Positions 5,164 through 11,594 of a DNA stretch of 11,594 bases are shown in pieces. A program made the position numbers and the translations under genes. The stretch is from an uncultured archaeon (GTDB lineage: Archaea; Thermoproteota; Nitrososphaeria; Nitrososphaerales; CALBXV01): assembly GCA_937890045.1 (NCBI GenBank), contig CALBXV010000482.1, positions 1 to 11,594 on the forward strand, written 5' to 3'. Below the pieces are notes generated by a model that was given only the letters and a program-made list of their open reading frames with translations, was not told the origin of the DNA and ran no database searches. Numbering within the stretch: position 1 is the stretch's first letter; each line of letters starts with the position of its first letter.

Positions 5164-7330
5164 CATCGTAATCATGTGTAGAAATCTCTTTAATTTTAGA
5201 AGAGGTTTTATTACCTACACCATCTATGGATGTTAAAGTCTTTATGTCGGCATTAAATAGATTTTGTATATTACGAAATTTTTTGAGTAATTTATCAGCC
5301 ATTGCATTATTAATTCCTGGAATTCCTGCTACAACATATTTTTGAATTTCATTTATGTTAGAAGGTTTTTTACCAAAACGTATCTTAACGTCTTTTTTTT
5401 GATCTAATTGTTCTCGACGAGCAATATAATAAACAAATTCTGATGTTTCACGTTCATCTTTAGTTGTTATTATGGATATTTCAAAATCTCCAATTATACT
5501 AGATAATGCTCCATAATATGATGCTTTAGTGATTGAGCCTAAAAGAGCGTTGCCTTCGATAATTAAAACAGGTTTAACGTAATTATTTTTCATAGATATT
5601 AATTGTTTAAACAATCTACCATCAATAAGTGATTTAGCGAAGTCTTCCATTTTTTTTCGTTCAATAACAACATCTTCAGAAATAATTATATCTCCAACAG
5701 ATAATGTTTTAATTTCAACAGCAATATCATATTCTTTAAGTTGATTAACTAAAGAGATGTTTTCACGTGAATCAACATAAATAACAGGAGTGGTAGTAGA
5801 TTTAACATATTTATCTAACGGACCTTCAAATTTTTCTTTGTTTTTTTCTTTACCAGATACAGTGTTATCAATATTTTTAATAGTATTAGCGGTAGTTTTC
5901 ATTTTCCTAATTGCAGACCAATAGTATGCTTCGTCACGAGTTCCTTCAGACATTAATACTAGAATTTTACCTGGAGAATTTCTACCAGTTCTTCCACTTC
6001 TTTGTACATAACGAATAGCACTAGGCACATTATCATAAAAAATAACATTATTACATTCAGCAACATCTAATCCTTCTTCTCCAATTTGAGTTGCTATTAA
6101 AACATTAAATTCACCATTTCTTAAACCATCTAATACACTAGCTTGTTTCTTTTGATTTTGACCTGTTTTACCAGCTTTACCTATTAAACGTTCAAATTTA
6201 ATTTGTGTATCTTTGAGATGTTCACATATAACTTCAACTGAAGCTCGATAACTAGTAAAAACTATAACTTTATCATTGTCTTTCAGATTAAACAATATAT
6301 CTTTTAATTTGTTGATTTTAGGATGTTCAGTTTGATTGTTAAAACATGAAATAGAGTAATTATAAGCTTTCAATACAGTATCATCAGATTTCAAATCATT
6401 TCCTTTCCAACTTTCAAATAGATCTTCGAAGTATTTAACAAAAGAATATACACTTTGAGTTTCAATTAGATTCAAAGCATGATTAAGGCGTATAGAATTC
6501 AATAATTCTTTCCATAGAAGTTTATTACCACTAAGTCTAGCATCAGTTCTTAACTTTAACAAAGCAGAATGAGAAACAAAAGTTGTGTTTATTAATCCAT
6601 TTTTTTTTAAAACTTGAATTCTAACATTTAATGCTTGTTTAATATAATCACGAATTTTATTTATATAATCAGGTAATACTAATTTAATCCATTTAATATC
6701 AGTCTTTTGTATAAATGGAATGACATCTGGACTTTGATTAGTTTTAATATCAATTTTTTCTATAGATAAATTTTTCATAATCTCTTTAATCTTCACTTCT
6801 TGATGAGGTAATGATGCAGTAAGTCCAATAATTCTAATTTGATTTGGAAATGAGGTGAGATAAGAATTTAATTTTACATATGCATAATTACCAACAGCAC
6901 GATGAACTTCATCAAATATAACTAGTGCTAAATTAGATAATTTAAATAAACCTTTAGATATATCAGAACAAGCAATTTGTGGTGTGGCGCATATAATTTT
7001 TTTATTCCAATTAGATTTCCGTGTTTTTAAAGGATCTTCACCAGTAATTGAGATAATATTTTCTTCATCGATATTCAGACTATTTTTTAAAAATTGATAA
7101 TGTTGATTTGTTAAAGGTTTAGTAGGAGCTAGAAAAAGATATTGTTTATCAGAGTTAATAGAAAGAAATTTACTTATAGTAAGAAGAGCCACAGTAGTTT
7201 TACCTAACCCAGTTGGAAGTACAACTAATAAATTTTCTTTAAAACATTTATCAGCAAGTGTAATCTGATATTGACGTTTTTCTATAGATCTGGATTTAAG
7301 TAATTTATTTTCTATATATTCTATCAACAA
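5159..7330 (-). CDS. hef: Hef: archaeal XPF/FANCM-type helicase-nuclease
   Basis: A 723-residue enzyme for stalled or branched replication forks, fusing a superfamily 2 helicase to an XPF-type endonuclease (Pyrococcus Hef is a little longer). The helicase shows Walker A LPTGLGKT (38-45), motif II DEVH (140-143), motif III TAS, motif V ATQIGEEGLDV and motif VI QRSGRTGR (443-450). An insertion of about 150 residues between the helicase halves matches the fork-recognition domain. The nuclease core GD-x9-ERK-x3-D is intact (G546-D547, E557-R558-K559, D563), preceded by VDSRE. Two helix-hairpin-helix motifs (GIPGINNAMADKLL and IDGVGNKTSSKI) close the protein. Both activities should therefore be present. 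The start is one of two adjacent TTG codons (7330 or 7327); no upstream ATG is available. It is divergent from dcd. Confidence 0.95.
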   Translation of the reverse strand: MLIEYIENKLLKSRSIEKRQYQITLADKCFKENLLVVLPTGLGKTTVALLTISKFLSINSDKQYLFLAPTKPLTNQHYQFLKNSLNIDEENIISITGEDPLKTRKSNWNKKIICATPQIACSDISKGLFKLSNLALVIFDEVHRAVGNYAYVKLNSYLTSFPNQIRIIGLTASLPHQEVKIKEIMKNLSIEKIDIKTNQSPDVIPFIQKTDIKWIKLVLPDYINKIRDYIKQALNVRIQVLKKNGLINTTFVSHSALLKLRTDARLSGNKLLWKELLNSIRLNHALNLIETQSVYSFVKYFEDLFESWKGNDLKSDDTVLKAYNYSISCFNNQTEHPKINKLKDILFNLKDNDKVIVFTSYRASVEVICEHLKDTQIKFERLIGKAGKTGQNQKKQASVLDGLRNGEFNVLIATQIGEEGLDVAECNNVIFYDNVPSAIRYVQRSGRTGRNSPGKILVLMSEGTRDEAYYWSAIRKMKTTANTIKNIDNTVSGKEKNKEKFEGPLDKYVKSTTTPVIYVDSRENISLVNQLKEYDIAVEIKTLSVGDIIISEDVVIERKKMEDFAKSLIDGRLFKQLISMKNNYVKPVLIIEGNALLGSITKASYYGALSSIIGDFEISIITTKDERETSEFVYYIARREQLDQKKDVKIRFGKKPSNINEIQKYVVAGIPGINNAMADKLLKKFRNIQNLFNADIKTLTSIDGVGNKTSSKIKEISTHDYDE

Positions 7331-7350
7331 TAAAGTAATATTATTTATGC

Positions 7351-7357
7351 AATAAAT
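7351..7357 (-). promoter_or_regulatory. Possible TATA box of hef
   Basis: On the minus strand ATTTATT is centred about 24-27 bp upstream of the tandem TTG codons at 7330 and 7327. This would fit a leaderless transcript starting at one of them. The 83-bp divergent region also holds the dcd promoter. Confidence 0.3.
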
Positions 7358-7380
7358 CTTTTTAATAAAAAAATTGTCAA

Positions 7381-7388
7381 TATTTAAA
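7381..7388 (+). promoter_or_regulatory. TATA box of the dcd-tmk operon
   Basis: TATTTAAA is centred about 29 bp upstream of the dcd ATG at 7414. No Shine-Dalgarno site precedes that ATG, which fits a leaderless transcript. Confidence 0.5.
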
Positions 7389-7413
7389 TTTGATACAATT
7401 AATTAAATTATAA

Positions 7414-7944
7414 ATGATTTTACCTGATTGGAAAATAGAAGAATATGCAAAAAAAGGAATGATAGAACCTTTTAATAAAAAAGGATTATCAAGTTATGGA
7501 TATGACATGACACTCTCAAACAAATTTCTTATACCTACAAAAAGTTATCAAGAAGAAATAATAATTGATCCAAAAAATATTGAAAAAACAAGGTTTGAAG
7601 AATATGAGGGTGACTATGCAATAATACCGCCAAATTCATTTGCTTTAGCAAAATCTATAGAGTATTTTAGAATTCCAAGAGAGATATTAGTAATATGTGT
7701 AGGTCGTTCAACATATGCAAGGTGTGGAATTATTACTAATGTAACTCCGTTAGAACCAGAATGGGAGGGAATTGTAACAATAGAAATATCAAATACAACA
7801 GATTTACCAGCTAAAGTTTATGCTAATGAAGGAATATCACAAGCAGTATTTATGAAAGCGGATGAATTATGTAAAATAAGTTATGCAGATAAAAAAGGAA
7901 AATATCAACATCAAACAGATATTACATTACCAACAATGAAATAA
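7414..7944 (+). CDS. dcd: dCTP deaminase
   Basis: A 176-residue member of the dCTP deaminase/dUTPase fold, converting dCTP to dUTP and ammonia as the entry to thymidylate synthesis. The N-terminus [20 protein letters not shown] and YGYDMTLSN are typical. [10 protein letters not shown] gives S99 and R103, matching E. coli S111 and R115, and [10 protein letters not shown] gives E124, the candidate for the catalytic glutamate (E. coli E138). The TPLEPEWEG block places it with the [16 protein letters not shown] bacterial and archaeal forms. The length is close to that of the mono-functional enzyme. A bifunctional dCTP deaminase/dUTPase, as in Methanocaldococcus, cannot be excluded from sequence alone. 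The tmk-like gene follows 26 bp downstream, so the two steps of dTTP supply are linked. Confidence 0.95.
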   Translation: MILPDWKIEEYAKKGMIEPFNKKGLSSYGYDMTLSNKFLIPTKSYQEEIIIDPKNIEKTRFEEYEGDYAIIPPNSFALAKSIEYFRIPREILVICVGRSTYARCGIITNVTPLEPEWEGIVTIEISNTTDLPAKVYANEGISQAVFMKADELCKISYADKKGKYQHQTDITLPTMK

Positions 7945-7961
7945 GAATAAAGATAATAAGA

Positions 7962-7966
7962 GAGGT
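7962..7966 (+). promoter_or_regulatory. Shine-Dalgarno site GAGGT of the tmk-like gene
   Basis: GAGGT sits 4 nt before the ATG at 7971, in the short gap after dcd. It fits internal initiation on a shared dcd-tmk mRNA and fixes the long N-terminal extension as part of the protein. Confidence 0.6.
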
Positions 7967-7970
7967 TAAA

Positions 7971-8807
7971 ATGCCTAAAAATATTTCAGCAAAGAAATTA
8001 GAACATATATTAAAGATTACTGAAGAATATGTTAACTCAGAAAATTTAACAGAACTTAAAACCAAATTAGATAGTAATAAAGATGTTCCAGAGGTTATTT
8101 TAAGAAATATATTAAATTCAGCAAATCAATTAGTAAAAAGTTCAGCAGAATCTAACCTTACAAGATTTATAGTTATAACAGGTATTGACAAAACAGGTAA
8201 AACAACACAATGTTTTAATCCAGATAAATTAAGAAACATTACATCAATTCATAAAATATTAGTAAAATTGCAAAAAAAAGTACTAAAGATATCTTTACCA
8301 GCATATAATACATATATTGGCTCACTAATTAGCGCTTATTTAGGAAAAGAAAGTAAATTTTCTATTAGGGGAAAATTATCTCCTGATTATGCATGGATTT
8401 TATGGTCACTAGATAGAGCTCAATATAATAATAGAGTGATAAATTGGTTAAATATAAACAAGCAAAATGTAGTTTTAGCAGACAGATGGACTGAAAGTAA
8501 TATAGCTTATCAAAAAGCAGTAGGAATTGATCATAAACGAATACTGAAATTTGAAAAAAAAATAGTAAAACCAACTAATATAATTATACTTAATATGCCA
8601 ATAGAGATGTTGGATAAAAGAAATAAAAATATGGAAGATAAAAATGATTTATATGAAGAAAATAGTTTCTTAAAAAATGTTCAAGATATTTATTTGAAAT
8701 TAAATAAATATTATCCTTATGGAACACTGAATATTGTTAACTCTAGTGATAATGTAAAAACAGTAAATAAAAATTTAATAAAAATAATTAAGAATATAGA
8801 TTTTTAA
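7971..8807 (+). CDS. tmk: Thymidylate kinase-like protein with N-terminal extension
   Basis: A 278-residue P-loop kinase expected to phosphorylate dTMP to dTDP. Motifs: P-loop GIDKTGKTT (71-79), LPAYNTYIGSLI matching the substrate-side region, SLDRAQ (D148-R149), ADRW (D171-R172) followed by TESNIAYQ, which resembles the usual DRY/SSLAYQ motif, and the C-terminal YEENSFLKNVQDIYLKL typical of Tmk. Standard Tmk has the P-loop within the first ~15 residues. Here about 64 extra residues precede it, mostly helical and charged, without a known motif. The GAGGT site before the ATG at 7971 supports the long form. It is co-transcribed with dcd. A relaxed or different dNMP substrate is possible because the region after the P-loop (CFNPDKLRNITSIHKI) departs from classic Tmk. 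Confidence 0.85.
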   Translation: MPKNISAKKLEHILKITEEYVNSENLTELKTKLDSNKDVPEVILRNILNSANQLVKSSAESNLTRFIVITGIDKTGKTTQCFNPDKLRNITSIHKILVKLQKKVLKISLPAYNTYIGSLISAYLGKESKFSIRGKLSPDYAWILWSLDRAQYNNRVINWLNINKQNVVLADRWTESNIAYQKAVGIDHKRILKFEKKIVKPTNIIILNMPIEMLDKRNKNMEDKNDLYEENSFLKNVQDIYLKLNKYYPYGTLNIVNSSDNVKTVNKNLIKIIKNIDF

Positions 8808-8828
8808 AAATAATGAGATGCCAACACG

Positions 8829-8836
8829 CTTATAAC
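8829..8836 (+). promoter_or_regulatory. TATA box of the HD phosphohydrolase gene
   Basis: CTTATAAC is centred about 28 bp upstream of the ATG at 8861 in the 53-bp gap after tmk. It implies a separate leaderless transcript, although read-through from dcd-tmk is possible. Confidence 0.5.
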
Positions 8837-8860
8837 CTAATTTTTTAATTAATAAATTAA

Positions 8861-10150
8861 ATGAATGAAGATTTAGAATTAAGGGATCCAATTCATGGTT
8901 ATATTCATTTAACAGATATAGAAAAATCTCTAATTGACACTCAAGAATTTCAGAGATTAAGACGTATTAGACAATTAGCTGGTGCCCATTTAACATACCC
9001 AGGAGCACAGCATTCACGTTTTGAACATGCAATTGGCTGTTGCCACTTAGCAGGATTAGTAGGTCAAAGATTAAAATCTAAAATAGTAGATAAAAAAGAA
9101 GATATAAATAGAATAATAGAAGAAATACGTATAGCTGCTTTACTTCATGATATAGGTCATGGTCCGTTTTCACATATTTTTGAAGAAGTAATAGATGTGA
9201 AAGAGAACAAAACTCATGAGGACATGACAGAGAAGATTATTAAAGAAACAAAAATTGCAGATATATTAAAAACTAATTCTTATGATTTAAAAATAATTTC
9301 CAAATTATCTACAGCTTCATGTGATAAGAAACCTCAATATCTTAATGATGTAATAGGAGGCGGGTTAAGTGTAGATACAATGGATTATTTATTAAGAGAT
9401 TCATATTTTACTGGAGTTGAATATGGAAAAGTAGATGTTCATAGAGTAATAGATTCAATGGAGATTATAAATGATAAATTAGCACTTGATAAAGCAGCAT
9501 TATATGCTTTTGAAGCATTAGCTATAGGAAGATATGAAATGTTTCGAGCAGTATATTTTCATAGAAGTGTGAGAGCTGGAGAAGTTATGTTAATTAAAGC
9601 AATGCAATTAGCAGACAAAGAATTAAATTTAACAAAAATTAATCAATTAGACGAATATATGAAATTAACAGATGAGATAATATTAAACAATTTAACAAAT
9701 TTAGACACTCAAGGTAAACCACATTTAAAATTAGCTAGATCATTAGCAATTGATTACACAAATCGAAAATTAATTAAATGTGTTTATGAAAAAGTTGGTC
9801 AAGGAAATGATAGAATAATTAAAAATATTTTTACACAAAAAAAGATAAGAGAGGAAATAACAAATGAATTAGCTAATATAGCAGATGTTGATTATGATAG
9901 TATTTATTTAGATGTTTCAGCTACGCCTTCTGTACCATATACATCTAAACGTCAGAATTTAACATCGTTAACTTTAGTTTCAAATAGTTCAATAGGAAAA
10001 ACATATGAAATTAAACCAATCTCAGAATTGCCACTGTTAAAAGAAATCTCAGGTTTTATGGATATAATAAGAATATATACAGATGAACAACATCGAGAAA
10101 AGGTAGAAAAAGCAGTAGATAAATTATTCAAGAATAACGATTTTAAGTAG
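8861..10150 (+). CDS. HD-domain phosphohydrolase, SAMHD1/dGTPase-like
   Basis: A 429-residue metal-dependent HD protein of the dNTP triphosphohydrolase type, which cleaves dNTPs to deoxynucleosides and triphosphate. Family marks run in order: RDPIHGYI (8-15), IDTQEFQRLRRIRQL (25-39), YPGAQHSRFEHAIG, then LLHDIGHGPFSH. The metal ligands are H56, H96 and D97, with D172 (VDTMDYLLRD) as the fourth; these correspond to SAMHD1 H167, H206, D207 and D311. HEDMTEKII matches the conserved HE element. An in-frame stop immediately precedes the ATG, so the start is firm. It follows dcd and tmk on the same strand, which supports a role in dNTP balance. Nucleotide preference and any allosteric control cannot be read from the sequence. 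Confidence 0.93.
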   Translation: MNEDLELRDPIHGYIHLTDIEKSLIDTQEFQRLRRIRQLAGAHLTYPGAQHSRFEHAIGCCHLAGLVGQRLKSKIVDKKEDINRIIEEIRIAALLHDIGHGPFSHIFEEVIDVKENKTHEDMTEKIIKETKIADILKTNSYDLKIISKLSTASCDKKPQYLNDVIGGGLSVDTMDYLLRDSYFTGVEYGKVDVHRVIDSMEIINDKLALDKAALYAFEALAIGRYEMFRAVYFHRSVRAGEVMLIKAMQLADKELNLTKINQLDEYMKLTDEIILNNLTNLDTQGKPHLKLARSLAIDYTNRKLIKCVYEKVGQGNDRIIKNIFTQKKIREEITNELANIADVDYDSIYLDVSATPSVPYTSKRQNLTSLTLVSNSSIGKTYEIKPISELPLLKEISGFMDIIRIYTDEQHREKVEKAVDKLFKNNDFK

Positions 10151-10165
10151 TATAATTTATACTAC
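10147..10165. terminator. Perfect hairpin between convergent HD and SDR genes
   Basis: GTAGTATA (10147-10154), loop ATT, TATACTAC (10158-10165): a perfect 8-bp stem with a 3-nt loop, including G-C pairs. It spans the stop codons of both genes (10148-10150 on plus, 10157-10159 on minus). The core TATAATTTATA is the same as in the hairpin at 5141-5163. A shared two-way terminator or mRNA 3' end is likely. Confidence 0.5.
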
Positions 10166-10939
10166 AGTAGATAAACCGCCATCTAGATTAATAGCAGCGC
10201 CAGTTATGTAACTAGATCTTTCTGAAGCCAAATACGTTATTAAGTCAGCCGCTTCGTCAGTTTCACCAATCCTTCCTAAAGGTGTTTCTTTTCCTATATT
10301 ATCATAATATTGTTTTTGTGTTAAATCTGGAAAATCTAACTTCTTACTTTGTATCCATTGATCACTTTTAACAAATCCCAAACAAACAGTATTAACTAGA
10401 ATATTATATTGTGCACAATCATTTGAAAGTGCTTTAGTAAATGCAATACCAGCGGCACGTGTTATAGATGTTGGTATAGAGGATTTAGCAGGTTGTTTAC
10501 CTTGAATTGTAGTAATATTAATTATTCGACCTGTTCGATTTTTTTTCATTATTGGCAATGTATATTTACACATCCAAACTGCACCATAAAATTTTAGATT
10601 GAAATCTTCATTCCATAATTCATTAGTTACATTTTCAAAAGAATGTGCATTACGTCTTCCAGCGTTATTTATCAAAATATCAATAGTACCAAATTTATCA
10701 AGAACTGTATTAATAAAATGTTTAACATCATTTTCTTTACTGACATCAGCTTTTACTGTAAGAATTGATTTTCCAATTTTTTTATTAAATTCATTTTTTG
10801 TATTTTCAAGTAATTTAGCTCGTCTTCCACATATCGCAACTTTAGCACCTTCTTTTAATAAATTAAGAGCAGTGGCTTTTCCTATACCTGCACTTCCTCC
10901 AGTAATAATAGCTACTTTATTACTTAAACCTAAATCCAT
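10157..10939 (-). CDS. Short-chain dehydrogenase/reductase (SDR) with altered active site
   Basis: A 260-residue Rossmann-fold oxidoreductase of classical SDR length. The cofactor motif TGGSAGIG (13-20) and NNAG (91-94) are intact, and the C-terminal LDGG block is present. CGRR (37-40) after the second strand suggests NADP(H) rather than NAD(H). The catalytic part is unusual: the YxxxK site reads T157-S-I-T-R161, and the usual serine is in NITT (T143/T144). A branch of FabG-like SDRs carries an SNAxR-type sequence at this place, and this protein appears to belong with it. The substrate is unknown, and any fatty-acid or sugar role would be a guess. The start is ATG at 10939, with a TATA-like box about 26 bp upstream. 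It is divergent from the ferredoxin gene and convergent with the HD gene. Confidence 0.88.
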   Translation of the reverse strand: MDLGLSNKVAIITGGSAGIGKATALNLLKEGAKVAICGRRAKLLENTKNEFNKKIGKSILTVKADVSKENDVKHFINTVLDKFGTIDILINNAGRRNAHSFENVTNELWNEDFNLKFYGAVWMCKYTLPIMKKNRTGRIINITTIQGKQPAKSSIPTSITRAAGIAFTKALSNDCAQYNILVNTVCLGFVKSDQWIQSKKLDFPDLTQKQYYDNIGKETPLGRIGETDEAADLITYLASERSSYITGAAINLDGGLSTVV

Positions 10940-10961
10940 AAATAAAATAAACAGTTATTCG

Positions 10962-10968
10962 AAATAAA
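10962..10968 (-). promoter_or_regulatory. TATA box of the SDR gene
   Basis: On the minus strand TTTATTT is centred about 26 bp upstream of the ATG at 10939, as expected for a leaderless archaeal transcript. Confidence 0.4.
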
Positions 10969-11024
10969 CTCTTTGTTATACAATAAAAATAAATAATGGG
11001 ATAATGAAATAATAATTAGAAAAA

Positions 11025-11594
11025 ATGTCGTTAATATGCCCTACGTGCAAAGAAGATACTGCAGGAAGAATACAGAAAGTAGCTGTTGGAGGAGTGACAG
11101 AAGTACACTGTAATATATGTTATAGTTGGTTCAATGTAAATGCAGAAGGTAAACCTGTTCCAAAACCTGTAGTTAATACAGCCCCACAGCCAAGCACACC
11201 TGCTCCACAAGCAACTCCAGCTGCTCCACAAGCAAGCACACCTGCTCCACAAGCAACTCCAGCTGCTCCACAAGCAAGTGTACAATCAACAACTGATTCA
11301 GATATATTAGCAATTGATCCAGATTTTAAATCTAAAAGACAGAAGATTGAATCTGATAAACCATATGATGTTTATGGACCAGTTAACGCTCCAGAAATAT
11401 TAGGAATTCATGGTAGTACTGTAGCTGTTGATTTTGATATATGTATAGCTGATGGTGTATGCATAGATGTATGCCCAACAGCAGTATTAGAATTTATAGA
11501 TACTCCAGGAACAAATCCACATAAATTACATCCAGATTTACCACCATTAGTAGCAGAAAAAAAAGCTGCTCCAATGAGAGAAGATGATTGCATA
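11025..11594 (+). CDS. Zinc-ribbon plus ferredoxin fusion protein, 3' end missing
   Basis: The first 190 residues of an electron carrier, cut by the window edge. Residues 1-35 form a zinc ribbon (C5-x2-C8 and C29-x2-C32, CPTC and CNIC). Residues about 45-95 are a Pro/Ala/Gln/Ser/Thr linker with two exact 14-residue repeats. From residue ~113 the YDVYGPVNAPEILGIHGSTV block leads into a ferredoxin domain: C140-IADGV-C146-IDV-C150-P, then C189 of what should be the second cluster motif. The C-x5-C-x3-CP pattern matches the Sulfolobus/thaumarchaeal type of ferredoxin, which carries electrons for 2-oxoacid oxidoreductases and similar enzymes. An N-terminal zinc ribbon with a flexible linker is not the usual layout I know for this family. 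The start is ATG at 11025; no strong Shine-Dalgarno site is seen. Confidence 0.88.
   Translation, partial: MSLICPTCKEDTAGRIQKVAVGGVTEVHCNICYSWFNVNAEGKPVPKPVVNTAPQPSTPAPQATPAAPQASTPAPQATPAAPQASVQSTTDSDILAIDPDFKSKRQKIESDKPYDVYGPVNAPEILGIHGSTVAVDFDICIADGVCIDVCPTAVLEFIDTPGTNPHKLHPDLPPLVAEKKAAPMREDDCI
11191..11278 (+). repeat. Two perfect 42-bp tandem repeats in the ferredoxin linker
   Basis: Units at 11191-11232 and 11233-11274 are identical, and 11275-11278 begins a third copy. Each encodes 14 residues (STPAPQATPAAPQA in one phase). The frame is preserved, and the linker could lengthen or shorten by slippage. Confidence 0.92.

Noticed and set aside
8365..8574. 69-codon minus-strand frame
   Set aside because: It is antisense to the tmk-like gene and has an unstructured Phe/Leu/Tyr-rich translation with no motif.
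7414..10150. Dedicated antiviral nucleotide-depletion island
   Set aside because: There are no toxin, sensor, mobile or phage genes around, composition matches the neighbours, and the kinase points to normal dTTP synthesis. Kept only as an alternative reading.
10599..10967. 122-codon plus-strand frame
   Set aside because: It is mostly antisense to the SDR gene, whose cofactor motifs are clear; there is no start signal or family resemblance.
11031..11285. Minus-strand frame with a Trp/Cys/Ser repeat translation
   Set aside because: The striking repeat (LWSSWSC) is only the complement of the Pro/Ala linker repeat of the zinc-ribbon/ferredoxin gene, which has real motifs on the plus strand.
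11408..11593. 61-codon minus-strand frame at the right edge
   Set aside because: It is antisense to the ferredoxin domain with its ordered cysteines; no independent support.

Overview
The window is about 11.6 kb of very AT-rich DNA (roughly 70% A+T by eye) from an archaeon, most likely a member of the Thaumarchaeota/Nitrososphaerota. The evidence is a full-length Hef-type helicase-nuclease, a PRC-barrel/coiled-coil protein resembling the archaeal division protein CdvA, a split glycine dehydrogenase (GcvPA), a 'CIADG' type ferredoxin, and TATA-like boxes about 25-29 bp upstream of several start codons, as expected for leaderless archaeal transcripts. Internal operon genes instead carry Shine-Dalgarno-like sites. 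The lineage is inferred from protein resemblance; no rRNA or tRNA gene is present to confirm it.

Layout. (1) 1-1033, minus strand: the N-terminal part of gcvPA, preceded by a ribbon-helix-helix (RHH) DNA-binding protein gene whose promoter region holds 10-bp-spaced direct repeats. (2) 1143-1409, plus strand: two very small genes, a 36-residue cysteine-rich peptide and a 49-residue peptide, behind their own TATA box. (3) 3493-1450, minus strand: a compact three-gene operon encoding the CdvA-like protein, a 160-residue four-helix FtsX-like membrane protein and an FtsE/LolD-like ABC ATPase. (4) 3636-5135, plus strand: an M17 leucyl aminopeptidase. (5) 7330-5159, minus strand: Hef. (6) 7414-10150, plus strand: a nucleotide block of dCTP deaminase, a thymidylate-kinase-like protein with an N-terminal extension, and a SAMHD1/dGTPase-like HD phosphohydrolase. 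(7) 10939-10157, minus strand: an SDR oxidoreductase with a non-canonical active site. (8) 11025 to the window end, plus strand: a zinc-ribbon plus ferredoxin fusion cut off by the window edge.

How the genes may work together. The dcd, tmk and HD genes form a dNTP-pool module: dCTP to dUTP, dTMP to dTDP, and dNTP breakdown. It is divergent from the repair nuclease Hef. The CdvA-like/FtsX-like/ATPase operon is the most intriguing unit, because it would put an FtsEX-like membrane ATPase beside an ESCRT-type (Cdv) division protein. Both longer convergent junctions (pepA/hef and HD/SDR) carry a perfect AT-rich hairpin with the same core, overlapping stop codons. No gene-free stretch exceeds about 150 bp. 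I saw no tRNA, rRNA, CRISPR array, insertion sequence or phage gene.
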